This document shows, in pieces, positions 1 through 8,002 of a DNA stretch of 36,277 bases; the stretch's first letter is position 1; each line of letters opens with the position of its first letter. The DNA is from Stutzerimonas stutzeri (GTDB lineage: Bacteria; Pseudomonadota; Gammaproteobacteria; Pseudomonadales; Pseudomonadaceae). The notes below the pieces were generated by a model that ran no database searches, was not told where the DNA came from, and saw nothing but the letters and a program-made list of their open reading frames with translations. The stretch is taken from the NCBI RefSeq assembly GCF_024448935.1, contig NZ_JAMOIE010000050.1, positions 1 through 36,277 on the forward strand, in the 5' to 3' direction. The position numbers were made by a program, and so were the translations under genes.

Positions 1-24
1 AGCCATGTTCCGTCGATGCCCAGG

Positions 25-58
25 AAAAACAAAACCCCGCCGGTAAGGGCAGGGTTTT
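25..58 (-). terminator. Rho-independent terminator of pilA
   Basis: An inverted repeat (31-41 with 48-58, one mismatch, six-base loop) is followed, reading on the minus strand, by five T residues (complement of 25-29). It lies about 60 bases past the pilA stop codon and fits an intrinsic terminator for pilA. Confidence 0.8.
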
Positions 59-70
59 GGGTTCCGGTCA

Positions 71-110
71 GGCGGTGCGTAACCGCGCGGGTTTCACCCG
101 CCCTACAGGG
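71..110. repeat. REP-like double hairpin downstream of pilA
   Basis: Two adjacent palindromes, 72-76/82-86 (five pairs) and 87-92/96-101 (six pairs), are followed by a short CCCT/AGGG pair at 101-110. On the minus strand the core reads GGCGGGTGAAACCCGCGC. An almost identical core lies at 4816-4833. This is the usual look of a short extragenic palindromic element; genome-wide copy number cannot be judged here. Confidence 0.5.
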
Positions 111-119
111 CTTTTCGAA

Positions 120-650
120 TTAGCGGCACTCGGACGGAGCGTATTTGGCTGGCAGGGGGGTAGCAGGTACAGCGTTACCAACCAAGCCGCGAGCCGTAGA
201 AGTGGTATTGGTAGAGGAAACGCAAGCCCAATCAACGGCACCAGTTGCTCCGGCCACAAGTGCGACACCATTTACGTTCGGCCGAAACGCAAGGTTCTTC
301 TCGGCTGCATCGGTAGGCAGACCGGAAACAGCTGCAGTGCCAGTAGTTACGAGAATGTCACCAGTAGTTTCGTTAATTGTAATTGCTGAAACATATTTGC
401 TGGTCTTTTCATCGTTATTACGATCGTTGTATTCGGCGGCGGCAGCTTTCACGCCGTTCAGGCCGTCGCTCTGAAAAGCTTCGCTGATCAGGCTCTTGGG
501 CGAAGAAGCTGCAATCATCAGCTCGGCAACCTTCGAACGTACGGTATAATCCTGATAAGCTGGCAACGCCACCGCCGCCAAAATCCCAATAATCGCCACT
601 ACGATCATCAATTCAATCAGGGTAAAACCCTTCTGCATCTGCGCTTTCAT
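120..650 (-). CDS. pilA: Type IVa major pilin PilA
   Basis: Major structural subunit of the type IV pilus, 176 residues as precursor. The start at 650 is chosen because GGAGAT lies just upstream and because it gives the short basic leader MKAQMQKG before the cleavage site; an in-frame ATG at 707 would add 19 residues unlike any pilin leader. PilD should cut after G8 and methylate F9. The mature N-terminus [20 protein letters not shown] is the classic hydrophobic assembly helix, with the conserved Glu5 at E13. Two cysteines near the C-terminus, 31 residues apart, should form the disulfide-bonded D-region. The gene is transcribed away from pilBCD, as in Pseudomonas. In P. stutzeri relatives this pilin also serves DNA uptake and a second pilin gene can follow; the window ends too soon to see one. 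Confidence 0.97.
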   Translation of the reverse strand: MKAQMQKGFTLIELMIVVAIIGILAAVALPAYQDYTVRSKVAELMIAASSPKSLISEAFQSDGLNGVKAAAAEYNDRNNDEKTSKYVSAITINETTGDILVTTGTAAVSGLPTDAAEKNLAFRPNVNGVALVAGATGAVDWACVSSTNTTSTARGLVGNAVPATPLPAKYAPSECR

Positions 651-695
651 GCGTATCTCCTTGAAATGTTCAGGCGTTGAGCCTGCAAGCCCTAC

Positions 696-711
696 TGCAG
701 TCCGCATGCCA
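696..711 (-). promoter_or_regulatory. Sigma-54 promoter of pilA
   Basis: The minus strand reads TGGCATGCGGACTGCA: GG at 710-709 and GC at 698-697 with the ten-base spacing of a -24/-12 element. Transcription would begin near 685, leaving a leader of about 35 bases. Pseudomonas pilA is known to depend on RpoN and PilR, which supports the match. PilR sites further upstream were not resolved. Confidence 0.7.
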
Positions 712-725
712 ACTCTGCAACGCCA

Positions 726-754
726 TTGACTCCGCGACTATCCACAATTATGTG
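726..754 (+). promoter_or_regulatory. Candidate sigma-70 promoter of pilBCD
   Basis: TTGACT at 726-731 and TATGTG at 749-754 are separated by 17 bases, giving a start near 761 and a leader of about 115 bases before pilB. The -10 box is only a moderate match. It is the best candidate in the pilA-pilB gap. Confidence 0.4.
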
Positions 755-875
755 ACCCTGCACCCTGCCTCGTTCCGCGCCCTTCTGACAATTTTCGTCA
801 CCTTGCTCGACGCCGTTTGGCACCCTTGGTTATCTGCGCTATAAGGCGTGGCATTAATAGGGGAGAAGCGCGCCC

Positions 876-2579
876 ATGACCGAGAACATCGCCCTTTCCG
901 GCCTGGCCAAGCAGATGGTGCTGACCGGCCTGCTCGACGACAAGACGGCGCAGCAAGCGCAACAGCAGGCGGCGCGTAGCAAGCTGTCGCTGGTGACCTA
1001 TGTGGTGCAGAACAAGCTCGCCAGTGGCCGGGCGGTGGCGGAACTGGCAGCCGAGCAGTTTGGCGTGGCGTATATGGACCTCAACGCGCTGGACAAGGAA
1101 AGCCAGTTAAAGGGCATCGTCTCCGAAAAGCTGGCGCGCCAGCACCGAGCTTTGCCGCTGATCAAGCGCGGCAACAAGCTGTTCGTGGCGGTATCGGACC
1201 CGACCAACCAGCAGGCCGTGACGGATATCCAGTTCAGCACCGGGCTGACCACCGAAGGGATTCTCGTCGAGGACGACAAGCTCGGGCGGGCGATCGACAC
1301 GTTCTTCGAGAATGCGACGTCCGGCCTGGAGGAGCTGGGGGACGTGGATCTGGATGGCGCGGGCGCCCAGGCCGCGACGGATGACTCACCCAAGGATGAA
1401 GCCGCGGAGGCCGCCGATGACGCCCCGGTGGTCCGCTTCGTCAACAAGATGTTGCTCGACGCCATTCGCGGCGGCTCGTCCGATCTGCACTTCGAGCCTT
1501 ACGAAAAAGTATTTCGCGTGCGCCTGCGCACCGATGGCATCCTGCACGAGGTGGCGCGCCCGCCGATCCAGCTGGCGCCGCGTATCTCCGCGCGCCTGAA
1601 GGTGATGGCCGGGCTGGACATCTCCGAGCGGCGCAAGCCGCAGGATGGCCGGATCAAGATGAAGCTGTCCAAGACCAAGGCCATCGACTTTCGCGTCAAT
1701 ACCCTGCCGACCCTGTGGGGCGAGAAGATCGTGATGCGAATTCTCGACCCTTCAAGCGCGCAGATGGGCATCGATGCGCTGGGCTATGAAGAGAACCAGA
1801 AAGAGCTGTACATGAATGCGCTCAGGCAGCCGCAGGGCATGATCCTGGTCACCGGGCCGACCGGCTCGGGCAAGACCGTTTCGCTTTATACCGGCCTGAA
1901 TATCCTCAACACGGTGGACGTGAACATCTCCACCGCCGAAGACCCGGTGGAAATCAACCTGGAAGGGATCAATCAGGTCAACGTCAATCCTCGGCAGGGC
2001 ATGGACTTCGCCCAGGCGTTGCGGGCGTTTCTGCGTCAGGACCCGGACATCATCATGGTCGGCGAGATCCGCGACCTGGAAACCGCCGAGATCGCGATCA
2101 AGGCGGCCCAGACCGGGCATATGGTGATGTCCACCCTGCACACCAACAGCGCGGCGGAAACCCTGACCCGTCTGCGCAACATGGGCGTGGCGGCCTTCAA
2201 TATCGCCACCTCGGTCAACCTGATCATCGCCCAGCGGCTGGCGCGTAAACTCTGTGGCAGCTGCAAGAAAGAAGTGGAGCTGCCGCGTGAGGCCCTGTTG
2301 GAAGAGGGCTTCCCTGCCGACAAGATCGGCACCTTCAAAATCTACGGGCCGGTGGGCTGTGATAATTGCAAGGGCGGTTACAAAGGCCGTGTCGGTATTT
2401 ATGAAGTGGTTAAAAACACGCCGGCCCTGGCCAGGATTATCATGGAGGACGGCAACTCCATCGATATTTCCACCCAGATGCGCAAAGACGGCTTCAACGA
2501 CCTGCGTACCTCGGCCTTGGTCAAGGCGATGCAGGGCGTGACCAGCCTGGAAGAAGTCAACCGGGTGACCAAGGATTAA
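876..2579 (+). CDS. pilB: Type IV pilus assembly ATPase PilB
   Basis: Cytoplasmic hexameric ATPase that powers pilus extension; 567 residues, normal for PilB. An N-terminal MshEN/GSPII_E_N-like region (about 1-160) is followed by the GspE ATPase core. Walker A GPTGSGKT is at 327-334, followed by an Asp-box region and a Walker B region ending in VGEIRDLETAEIA. A tetracysteine zinc site, C460-x2-C463 and C495-x2-C498, is typical of extension ATPases and absent from the retraction ATPase PilT. GGGGAG at 860-865 supports the start. It heads pilBCD, with pilC starting two bases after its stop. Confidence 0.98.
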   Translation: MTENIALSGLAKQMVLTGLLDDKTAQQAQQQAARSKLSLVTYVVQNKLASGRAVAELAAEQFGVAYMDLNALDKESQLKGIVSEKLARQHRALPLIKRGNKLFVAVSDPTNQQAVTDIQFSTGLTTEGILVEDDKLGRAIDTFFENATSGLEELGDVDLDGAGAQAATDDSPKDEAAEAADDAPVVRFVNKMLLDAIRGGSSDLHFEPYEKVFRVRLRTDGILHEVARPPIQLAPRISARLKVMAGLDISERRKPQDGRIKMKLSKTKAIDFRVNTLPTLWGEKIVMRILDPSSAQMGIDALGYEENQKELYMNALRQPQGMILVTGPTGSGKTVSLYTGLNILNTVDVNISTAEDPVEINLEGINQVNVNPRQGMDFAQALRAFLRQDPDIIMVGEIRDLETAEIAIKAAQTGHMVMSTLHTNSAAETLTRLRNMGVAAFNIATSVNLIIAQRLARKLCGSCKKEVELPREALLEEGFPADKIGTFKIYGPVGCDNCKGGYKGRVGIYEVVKNTPALARIIMEDGNSIDISTQMRKDGFNDLRTSALVKAMQGVTSLEEVNRVTKD

Positions 2580-2580
2580 C

Positions 2581-3798
2581 ATGGCGCAGAAAGCGATCAA
2601 AACCAGGGTCTTCAGCTGGGAAGGGACCAATCGGCAGGGCGCCAGGGTCAAGGGCGAGCTGAGCGGTGTCAGCCCGGCGCTGGTCAAGGCGCAGCTGCGC
2701 AAGCAGGGCGTCACTCCGCAGAAGGTGCGCAAGAAATCGGTATCGCTGTTCAGCGCCGGCAAGAAAATCAAGCCGATGGACATCGCCCTGTTCACCCGGC
2801 AGATGGCAACCATGATGAAAGCCGGCGTGCCGCTGTTGCAGTCCTTCGACATCATCGGCGAGGGGTTCGATAACCCGAACATGCGCAAGCTGGTGGATGA
2901 TCTCAAGCAGGAGGTGGCGGCGGGCAACAGCTTCGCCACCGCGCTGCGCAAGAAACCGCAGTATTTCGACGACCTGTACTGCAATCTGGTCGATTCAGGC
3001 GAGCAGTCCGGCTCGCTGGAAACGCTGCTGGACCGCGTCGCGACCTACAAGGAAAAGACCGAGGCGTTGAAAGCGAAGATCAAGAAGGCGATGAACTACC
3101 CCATCGCGGTGGTTCTGGTGGCAATCATCGTGTCGGCCATCCTGTTGATCAAGGTGGTGCCGCAGTTCCAGGACGTGTTCGCCAACTTTGGCGCCGAGCT
3201 GCCGACGTTTACCCTGATGGTCATCGGTCTGTCAGAGGCGTTGCAAGCCTGGTGGCATCTGGTATTGCTCGGTCTGTTCGGCGCTGCCTATGCCTTCAAG
3301 ACGGCCCACGGCAAGTCCGAGGGTTTTCGTGACTGGTTTGACCGGTTCCTGCTCAAGGTTCCGGTTGTGGGTGCCATCCTCTACAAGTCTGCAGTGGCCC
3401 GCTTCGCGCGGACCTTGGCAACCACCTTCGCGGCCGGTGTGCCGCTGGTGGATGCGCTGGACTCGGTGGCCGGCGCCACCGGCAACGTGGTGTTTCGCAA
3501 CGCGACGATGAAGGTCAAGAGCGACGTGTCCAGCGGTATGCAGCTGAATTTCTCCATGCGCACCACCGGGACCTTTCCGAGCATGGCGATTCAGATGACC
3601 GCCATCGGCGAAGAGTCCGGCTCTTTGGATGAAATGTTGGCGAAGGTGGCGACCTTCTACGAGGACGAAGTGGACAACATGGTGGACGGGCTCACCGCGC
3701 TGATGGAGCCGATGATCATGGCGGTCCTGGGGGTGCTGGTGGGGGGTTTGATCATTGCCATGTACCTGCCGATCTTCCAGCTGGGGGCTGTGGTCTAA
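2581..3798 (+). CDS. pilC: Type IV pilus inner-membrane platform protein PilC
   Basis: Polytopic inner-membrane protein of the pilus machine that couples PilB and PilT to pilin assembly; 405 residues, usual length. Two GspF-type domains are visible, each beginning with a helical cytoplasmic part (FTRQMATMMKAGVPLLQSFD near residue 65 and FARTLATTFAAGVPLVDALD near 275). Transmembrane segments lie near 170-190, 210-240 and 370-400. The start is immediately downstream of the pilB stop, so translation is probably coupled; pilD follows after a three-base gap. Confidence 0.97.
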   Translation: MAQKAIKTRVFSWEGTNRQGARVKGELSGVSPALVKAQLRKQGVTPQKVRKKSVSLFSAGKKIKPMDIALFTRQMATMMKAGVPLLQSFDIIGEGFDNPNMRKLVDDLKQEVAAGNSFATALRKKPQYFDDLYCNLVDSGEQSGSLETLLDRVATYKEKTEALKAKIKKAMNYPIAVVLVAIIVSAILLIKVVPQFQDVFANFGAELPTFTLMVIGLSEALQAWWHLVLLGLFGAAYAFKTAHGKSEGFRDWFDRFLLKVPVVGAILYKSAVARFARTLATTFAAGVPLVDALDSVAGATGNVVFRNATMKVKSDVSSGMQLNFSMRTTGTFPSMAIQMTAIGEESGSLDEMLAKVATFYEDEVDNMVDGLTALMEPMIMAVLGVLVGGLIIAMYLPIFQLGAVV

Positions 3799-3801
3799 AA
3801 A

Positions 3802-4668
3802 ATGGATGTGGTGACGTTTCTGGCCGGCAACACGCTGGCCTTTGTTTTATGCGCACTGGTGCTGGGCCTGCTGGTGGGCAGTTTTCTCAACGTGGTGATC
3901 CATCGCCTGCCGATCATGATGCAGCGCGACTGGCGTGCGCAGGCGCGTGAATATCTGGAATTGCCGGCCGAACCGACTGCGACCTTCAACTTGATTCTGC
4001 CCAGCTCCCACTGTCCGCAGTGCAGTCACGAAATACGCGCACGAGAAAACATTCCCTTGGTCAGTTGGTTGGCGCTGCGGGGCAGATGCGCATCGTGCCG
4101 CGCGTCGATCAGCTGCAGATACCCGTTGGTCGAGTTGCTCTGCGGTCTTTTGTCCGGCTATGTGGCCTTTCACTTCGGTTTTTCCTGGCAGGCCGGCGCG
4201 ATGCTGCTGCTGACCTGGGGATTGCTGGCGATGAGCATGATCGACGTCGATCATCAGCTGTTACCCGACTCCATCGTGTTGCCGTTGCTTTGGCTGGGGT
4301 TGATCGTCAATGACTTCGGGCTGTTCGCGCCGCTGCCTGATGCGGTATGGGGCGCGATTGCCGGTTATCTCAGCCTGTGGTCGGTGTACTGGCTGTTCAA
4401 GCTGGTGACCGGCAAGGAAGGCATGGGCTATGGCGATTTCAAGCTGCTGGCGATGCTGGGGGCCTGGGGGGGATGGCAGGTTTTGCCGCTGACCATTCTG
4501 TTGTCTTCGGTGGTGGGTGCGGTGCTGGGCACTATCATGCTGCGCATGAAGAAGGCGGACAGCGGCACGGCGATTCCCTTTGGGCCCTACCTGGCGATTG
4601 CCGGCTGGGTCGCGCTGCTCTGGGGTGACCCGCTCACCTCGGGTTATCTGCAGTTCGCCGGTTTCTAA
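3802..4668 (+). CDS. pilD: Prepilin peptidase / N-methyltransferase PilD
   Basis: Bifunctional inner-membrane aspartic protease that removes prepilin leaders and methylates the new N-terminal Phe; it also serves type II secretion pseudopilins. 288 residues. The N-terminal methyltransferase domain carries the cytoplasmic cysteine pairs C71-x2-C74 and C96-x2-C99. The catalytic aspartates are D148 (in MIDVDHQLLPD) and D212 (in the GMGYGDFK motif), matching the positions known for Pseudomonas PilD. About eight hydrophobic segments are present. It is the last gene of pilBCD; its substrate pilA is encoded divergently upstream. Confidence 0.97.
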   Translation: MDVVTFLAGNTLAFVLCALVLGLLVGSFLNVVIHRLPIMMQRDWRAQAREYLELPAEPTATFNLILPSSHCPQCSHEIRARENIPLVSWLALRGRCASCRASISCRYPLVELLCGLLSGYVAFHFGFSWQAGAMLLLTWGLLAMSMIDVDHQLLPDSIVLPLLWLGLIVNDFGLFAPLPDAVWGAIAGYLSLWSVYWLFKLVTGKEGMGYGDFKLLAMLGAWGGWQVLPLTILLSSVVGAVLGTIMLRMKKADSGTAIPFGPYLAIAGWVALLWGDPLTSGYLQFAGF

Positions 4669-4944
4669 CTGAAGCCGATAAAAGCGCTGGAAGCTGCACG
4701 AGAAAGGCATCGGAAACAGCTTCAAGTTGCCCTCGGGGCTGCGCGAGCATCCAGAACGGACGGGTCACGCCTCACCGATCCACCAGGCGGTTTCGTTGCC
4801 AGCGCCGCGGTTGATGGCGGGTGAAACACGCGCAATCCACTCTGCGTCGCTGCCGGCTTTCGGCTTCCGGCTTTCTTTCCCCCTCTTGCATCCTCGCTTT
4901 TCAGGCGTTACTACTGCGCGTCGTTTTCCGGGTTTGGGCGATAC
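4669..4944. other. Intergenic region between pilD and coaE
   Basis: No convincing gene. It holds an inverted repeat at 4690-4696/4717-4723 (GAAGCTG and CAGCTTC, 20-base loop, no T-run), a degenerate REP-like core at 4816-4833, and pyrimidine-rich sequence before coaE. I see no confident promoter or terminator. Confidence 0.5.
4816..4833 (+). repeat. Second REP-like core
   Basis: GGCGGGTGAAACACGCGC matches the minus-strand core at 85-102 at 17 of 18 positions. The one difference breaks the inner palindrome, so this copy looks decayed. Confidence 0.4.
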
Positions 4945-4947
4945 GTG

Positions 4948-5556
4948 ATGAAGCCTTGGGTGCTGGGTTTGACGGGAGGCATCGGCAGCGGCAAGAGCGC
5001 TGTGGTCGAGGAGTTCGGCCGGCTCGGGGTGCATTGGGTGGACGCCGATCAAGCTGCGCGCTGGGTCGTCGAGCCGGGCAGACCTGCACTAAGGGCGATC
5101 GCGGAACGATTCGGCGATTGCATTCTCACGCCAGATGGCAGTCTGGATCGTGCGGCGCTGCGTGAGTTGGTTTTCCGCGAGCCGGCTCAGCGCCAGTGGC
5201 TCGAAGGCCTGCTGCACCCGCTGATCCGCCAGGAGGTTGCCGAGCATCTCGCGCGAGCCAGCTCTCCCTACGCCATCATGGTGTCTCCGCTGCTGGTGGA
5301 GTCCGGCCAGTATCGGCAGGTTGACCGCGTGCTGGTGGTCGATGTGCCCGAGGCGTTGCAACTGCAGCGTGCCGCCCGCCGTGATCAATCCAGCGAGGCG
5401 CAGATCCGCGCCATCGTCAAGGCTCAAGCCAGCCGCGAGGAGCGTTTGCGTCACGCTGACGATGTGCTGGTCAATGATCGCGATCTGGCATGGTTGAGCG
5501 CTGAGGTGAAGCGTTTGCATAATTTCTATCTGACGCTACGAGGAGGTCGGGAATGA
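4948..5556 (+). CDS. coaE: Dephospho-CoA kinase CoaE
   Basis: Cytoplasmic enzyme of the last step of coenzyme A synthesis, phosphorylating the ribose 3'-hydroxyl of dephospho-CoA with ATP. 202 residues, typical. The P-loop GGIGSGKS is at 10-17 and the DADQAAR segment follows near 35. A GTG lies directly before the chosen ATG and would add one residue; no strong Shine-Dalgarno separates the two. Its stop overlaps the yacG start (ATGA at 5553-5556). The pilD-coaE-yacG order is the usual one in Pseudomonas and many other gammaproteobacteria. Confidence 0.96.
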   Translation: MKPWVLGLTGGIGSGKSAVVEEFGRLGVHWVDADQAARWVVEPGRPALRAIAERFGDCILTPDGSLDRAALRELVFREPAQRQWLEGLLHPLIRQEVAEHLARASSPYAIMVSPLLVESGQYRQVDRVLVVDVPEALQLQRAARRDQSSEAQIRAIVKAQASREERLRHADDVLVNDRDLAWLSAEVKRLHNFYLTLRGGRE

Positions 5557-5750
5557 GTACTACGGTGGTTGAATGCCCAAGCTGTGGCGCGCCGGTCGAG
5601 TGGAGCGTGAAGAGCCCGAATCGTCCGTTCTGCTCCGAGCGCTGCAAACTGATCGACCTTGGCGCCTGGGCCGCCGAGGAGCATGCGATTCCAGGCAACG
5701 AACTCGAAGATGACCTGTTCTCGGAGGACGTGCCACCGCGCCAGCATTGA
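5553..5750 (+). CDS. yacG: DNA gyrase inhibitor / zinc protein YacG
   Basis: Small cytoplasmic zinc-finger protein of 65 residues; the E. coli homologue binds GyrB and inhibits gyrase. Four cysteines, C8-x2-C11 and C27-x3-C31, form the zinc site, and the CKLIDLG.W family signature follows. The C-terminus is acidic. A strong AGGAGG lies about eight bases before the ATG, inside coaE, and the two genes overlap by four bases. Confidence 0.95.
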   Translation: MSTTVVECPSCGAPVEWSVKSPNRPFCSERCKLIDLGAWAAEEHAIPGNELEDDLFSEDVPPRQH

Positions 5751-5800
5751 GTCGGCTGGCGGAGCTGTCGTTCCGGCGGGGTGGCCCTCGCGGGGCCGGT

Positions 5801-6493
5801 TCAGCCTGGTTTGTCACCCTCGTCCTTCCAGGGCGCTTGCAGATAGCGGCTGCGGTTGAAGGTTTCCATCCAGTCCGGATAGAACACGACCAGGGCGCTT
5901 ACGACGGTTCCGTTGATGAACGCCTCGGGAAACATCACCAGCCAGATATAGCCGGCAAAGTCTTCCAGCCAGGGTGGCATCGGGTAGCGTCCATCAACCA
6001 GTAACACGCCGAGTCCGGCCAGGATGCAGAGGAGCGCCGCGAGGCCCGCGGCGAAGAAACCGGAAAAGAATATGTAGACGAAGAGATTGCGTGGTTGGGT
6101 GCGCTCGACCGCTATCGCGCAGAGCTCGGTCACCGTAACCGGTATCAGCACCAGCAGTACGCCGTTCAGGCCGAGGGCGACGAGCTGTTGGTGACCGGTG
6201 ATGGTCAGGCCGAGCTGGGCGACAAAGGCGGCCAGAATCGCCAACGGCCAGTCCAGCAGCAGCGTTACAGCCGTCAGGCCGATGAAGTGGAAAGACAGGC
6301 CGGAGTCGAAGTCTCGGCGAACCAGCCATAACAAAAAGATCGCCAGCACGGCGCCAAACAGCAGGTGCTGGCGCCGGCTGTCGCTGAACAGCTCGACCCA
6401 GGGTGTGCGGATGCAGGCCCAGGCCAACCCCGCAGCGTAAAGCAGCCAGCCCAGGACAAGACTGGAAGGAGCGAGCAGTTCGGCGGCAATCAT
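5801..6493 (-). CDS. CbiM-like integral membrane protein (ECF-type permease family)
   Basis: Very hydrophobic protein of 230 residues with about six to seven membrane segments. It resembles the energy-coupling-factor permease family (CbiM-like) found next to yacG in Pseudomonas (PA4531 of PAO1, from memory). The visible core is the conserved F-H-F-I-G-L region near 75 and the P-E-A-F-I-N-G segment near 195. The metal-binding N-terminal Met-His found in true CbiM/NikM is absent: the sequence begins MIAAELLAP. No ATPase or T-component gene is nearby, so transport and substrate are unknown. GAGGAG lies just upstream of the ATG. tas lies upstream on the same strand, 88 bases away. Confidence 0.75.
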   Translation of the reverse strand: MIAAELLAPSSLVLGWLLYAAGLAWACIRTPWVELFSDSRRQHLLFGAVLAIFLLWLVRRDFDSGLSFHFIGLTAVTLLLDWPLAILAAFVAQLGLTITGHQQLVALGLNGVLLVLIPVTVTELCAIAVERTQPRNLFVYIFFSGFFAAGLAALLCILAGLGVLLVDGRYPMPPWLEDFAGYIWLVMFPEAFINGTVVSALVVFYPDWMETFNRSRYLQAPWKDEGDKPG

Positions 6494-6581
6494 CTTGGGG
6501 GCTCCTCGCGCCGCAGGCGGGTATGGCTCGGTGACGGCATGGCCGTGCCACGCCGGATCACCTGGCCGGGCTTCGATTTCC

Positions 6582-7619
6582 TCAAGGGGCGGGGTTGGGC
6601 TGCCGGGTGTGAATCGCCTCTATGGCTTCGAGCACCTCGGCCGATAGCTGCAGCTCGGTACTGGCAAGGTTGCTGTCCAGTTGTTCGAGTGACGTGGCTC
6701 CGATGATGGTGCTGGTGACGAAGGGTTGCCGGGTTACATAAGCCAGCGCCATTTGTGCGGGGTCCAGGCCATGCTCCCTGGCGAGCGTCACATAGCGGGA
6801 GCAGGCCGCTTGCGACTGGGGGTTGGTATAGCGGGCAAAGCGGCTGAACAGCGTGATCCGGGCTCCGGCCGGGCGTGCGCCTTGCTCGTATTTGCCGCTG
6901 AGCATGCCGAAAGCCAGCGGTGAGTAGGCCAGCAGGCCGCACTGCTCGCGGATTGCGATCTCGGCCAGGCCGACCTCGAACGAGCGATTGAGCAGGTTAT
7001 AAGGGTTCTGGATCGAGACAGCGCGTGGCCAGCCTCTGGATTCGGCCAGCTGGAGAAACTTCATGGTGCCCCAGGGCGTCTCGTTCGAAAGCCCGATATG
7101 GCGGATCTTGCCGGCCTTCACCTGCTCGTCGAGCACCTCGAGGGTTTCCTCGATCGGCGTGAAATCCTGATCCTGGTGGCGATAGCCAAGCTGGCCGAAG
7201 AAGTTGGTGCTGCGTTCCGGCCAGTGCAGTTGGTACAGATCGATCCAGTCCGTCTGCAACCGCTGCAGGCTGGCGTCCAGCGCGGCGACGAGGTGCTGAC
7301 GGTTCATCTTCAGCTGACCGTCACGGATGTGGCTGATGCCGTTGCCGGGGCCGGCGATCTTGCTCGCGAGAATCCAGTCGGCCCGCTTCCCGCGGGCCTT
7401 GAAGTAGTTGCCGATGTAGCGCTCGGTGCTGGCATAGGTGTCCGGCTTCGGCGGTACCGGGTACATTTCGGCGGTGTCGATGAAATTGATGCCCGCCGCT
7501 TTCGCGCGATCCATTTGGGCGAACGCTTCCCTTTCATCATTCTGCTCGCCCCATGTCATAGTGCCCAGGCAGAGCGCCGTGACGTCTAGTTCGGTACGGC
7601 CTAATTGGCGCTTTTCCAT
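6582..7619 (-). CDS. tas: NADP(H)-dependent aldo/keto reductase, Tas type
   Basis: Cytoplasmic oxidoreductase of 345 residues with a TIM-barrel aldo/keto reductase fold. The catalytic tetrad is visible: D48, Y53, K87 and H132 (in QLHWPERS). The whole chain follows E. coli Tas, including LCLGTMTWGEQN, NPYNLLNRSFEVGLAE and the final PAP. The natural substrate is not known. The start at 7619 was chosen because AAGGA precedes it and family homology begins there; the open frame runs another 75 codons upstream without homology. In PAO1 the same gene (PA4434) sits beside rplM, as here. Confidence 0.92.
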   Translation of the reverse strand: MEKRQLGRTELDVTALCLGTMTWGEQNDEREAFAQMDRAKAAGINFIDTAEMYPVPPKPDTYASTERYIGNYFKARGKRADWILASKIAGPGNGISHIRDGQLKMNRQHLVAALDASLQRLQTDWIDLYQLHWPERSTNFFGQLGYRHQDQDFTPIEETLEVLDEQVKAGKIRHIGLSNETPWGTMKFLQLAESRGWPRAVSIQNPYNLLNRSFEVGLAEIAIREQCGLLAYSPLAFGMLSGKYEQGARPAGARITLFSRFARYTNPQSQAACSRYVTLAREHGLDPAQMALAYVTRQPFVTSTIIGATSLEQLDSNLASTELQLSAEVLEAIEAIHTRQPNPAP

Positions 7620-7932
7620 TCGGTGTCCTTGCTTCAGAAGTCTGGGATTGGGATGGTAGCGCAGGCGATACGTTTCCTGCCTTCGCCTGTGAGCCGGTGC
7701 CTCCATCGCGGCCGTTGGCCGTTGGCGGCGTCGGTCGGATTGCGCGCCGTGGCGTAAAGCGAGAAGCTGCTTGCTATTTGTCTGGTAATCCGGATAATTC
7801 CGCAGCCTGTCGCCGGGGATGCCTAGCCCGTTGACGCAAAACAAGGCAGGGGATGCCTAGCCTGCCGAACACTGCCGTAGCGGACGCGCTGACCCGAGCC
7901 CCCGATAGCGTCTGTTTCCGGCTGTCCTGGTC
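7620..7932. other. Intergenic region between tas and the rplM promoter
   Basis: About 310 bases without a supported gene. It should hold the divergent tas promoter, which I cannot place. The notable structure is a pair of identical 14-base direct repeats at 7815-7828 and 7849-7862. Short open frames crossing it resemble nothing known. Confidence 0.5.
7815..7862 (+). repeat. Pair of 14-base direct repeats
   Basis: GGGGATGCCTAGCC occurs at 7815-7828 and again at 7849-7862, starts 34 bases apart. The second copy is flanked by GGCAGG (7845-7850) and CCTGCC (7861-7866), a short inverted repeat. The role is unknown; possibilities are a regulator site or remains of a small duplication. Confidence 0.6.
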
Positions 7933-7961
7933 TTGCCAGGGCGAGCACCATTCAGTAAGAT
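7933..7961 (+). promoter_or_regulatory. Promoter of rplM-rpsI
   Basis: TTGCCA at 7933-7938 and TAAGAT at 7956-7961, 17 bases apart, make a good sigma-70 promoter. Transcription would start near 7968, leaving a leader of about 35 bases before rplM. Confidence 0.6.
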
Positions 7962-7975
7962 TCGCCGTCTTATTT

Positions 7976-7993
7976 TCAGGGCGGCCCCTGAGG
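7976..7993 (+). promoter_or_regulatory. Leader hairpin touching the rplM Shine-Dalgarno
   Basis: TCAGGG (7976-7981) pairs perfectly with CCCTGA (7986-7991) around a CGGC loop. The GAGG ribosome-binding site (7990-7993) overlaps the 3' arm and lies nine bases before the ATG. E. coli L13 is known to repress its own mRNA; that this hairpin does the same here is inference. Confidence 0.45.
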
Positions 7994-8002
7994 CTATAAC
8001 GA

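Noticed and set aside
1..120. A tRNA gene beside pilA as in some P. aeruginosa strains
   Set aside because: No cloverleaf or TTCGAATC-type T arm; only a terminator and REP-like hairpins.
1752..2984. A 410-codon minus-strand frame across pilB and pilC, and similar frames at 19732-21066 and 30387-31523
   Set aside because: Same GC-driven shadow effect opposite well-identified genes.
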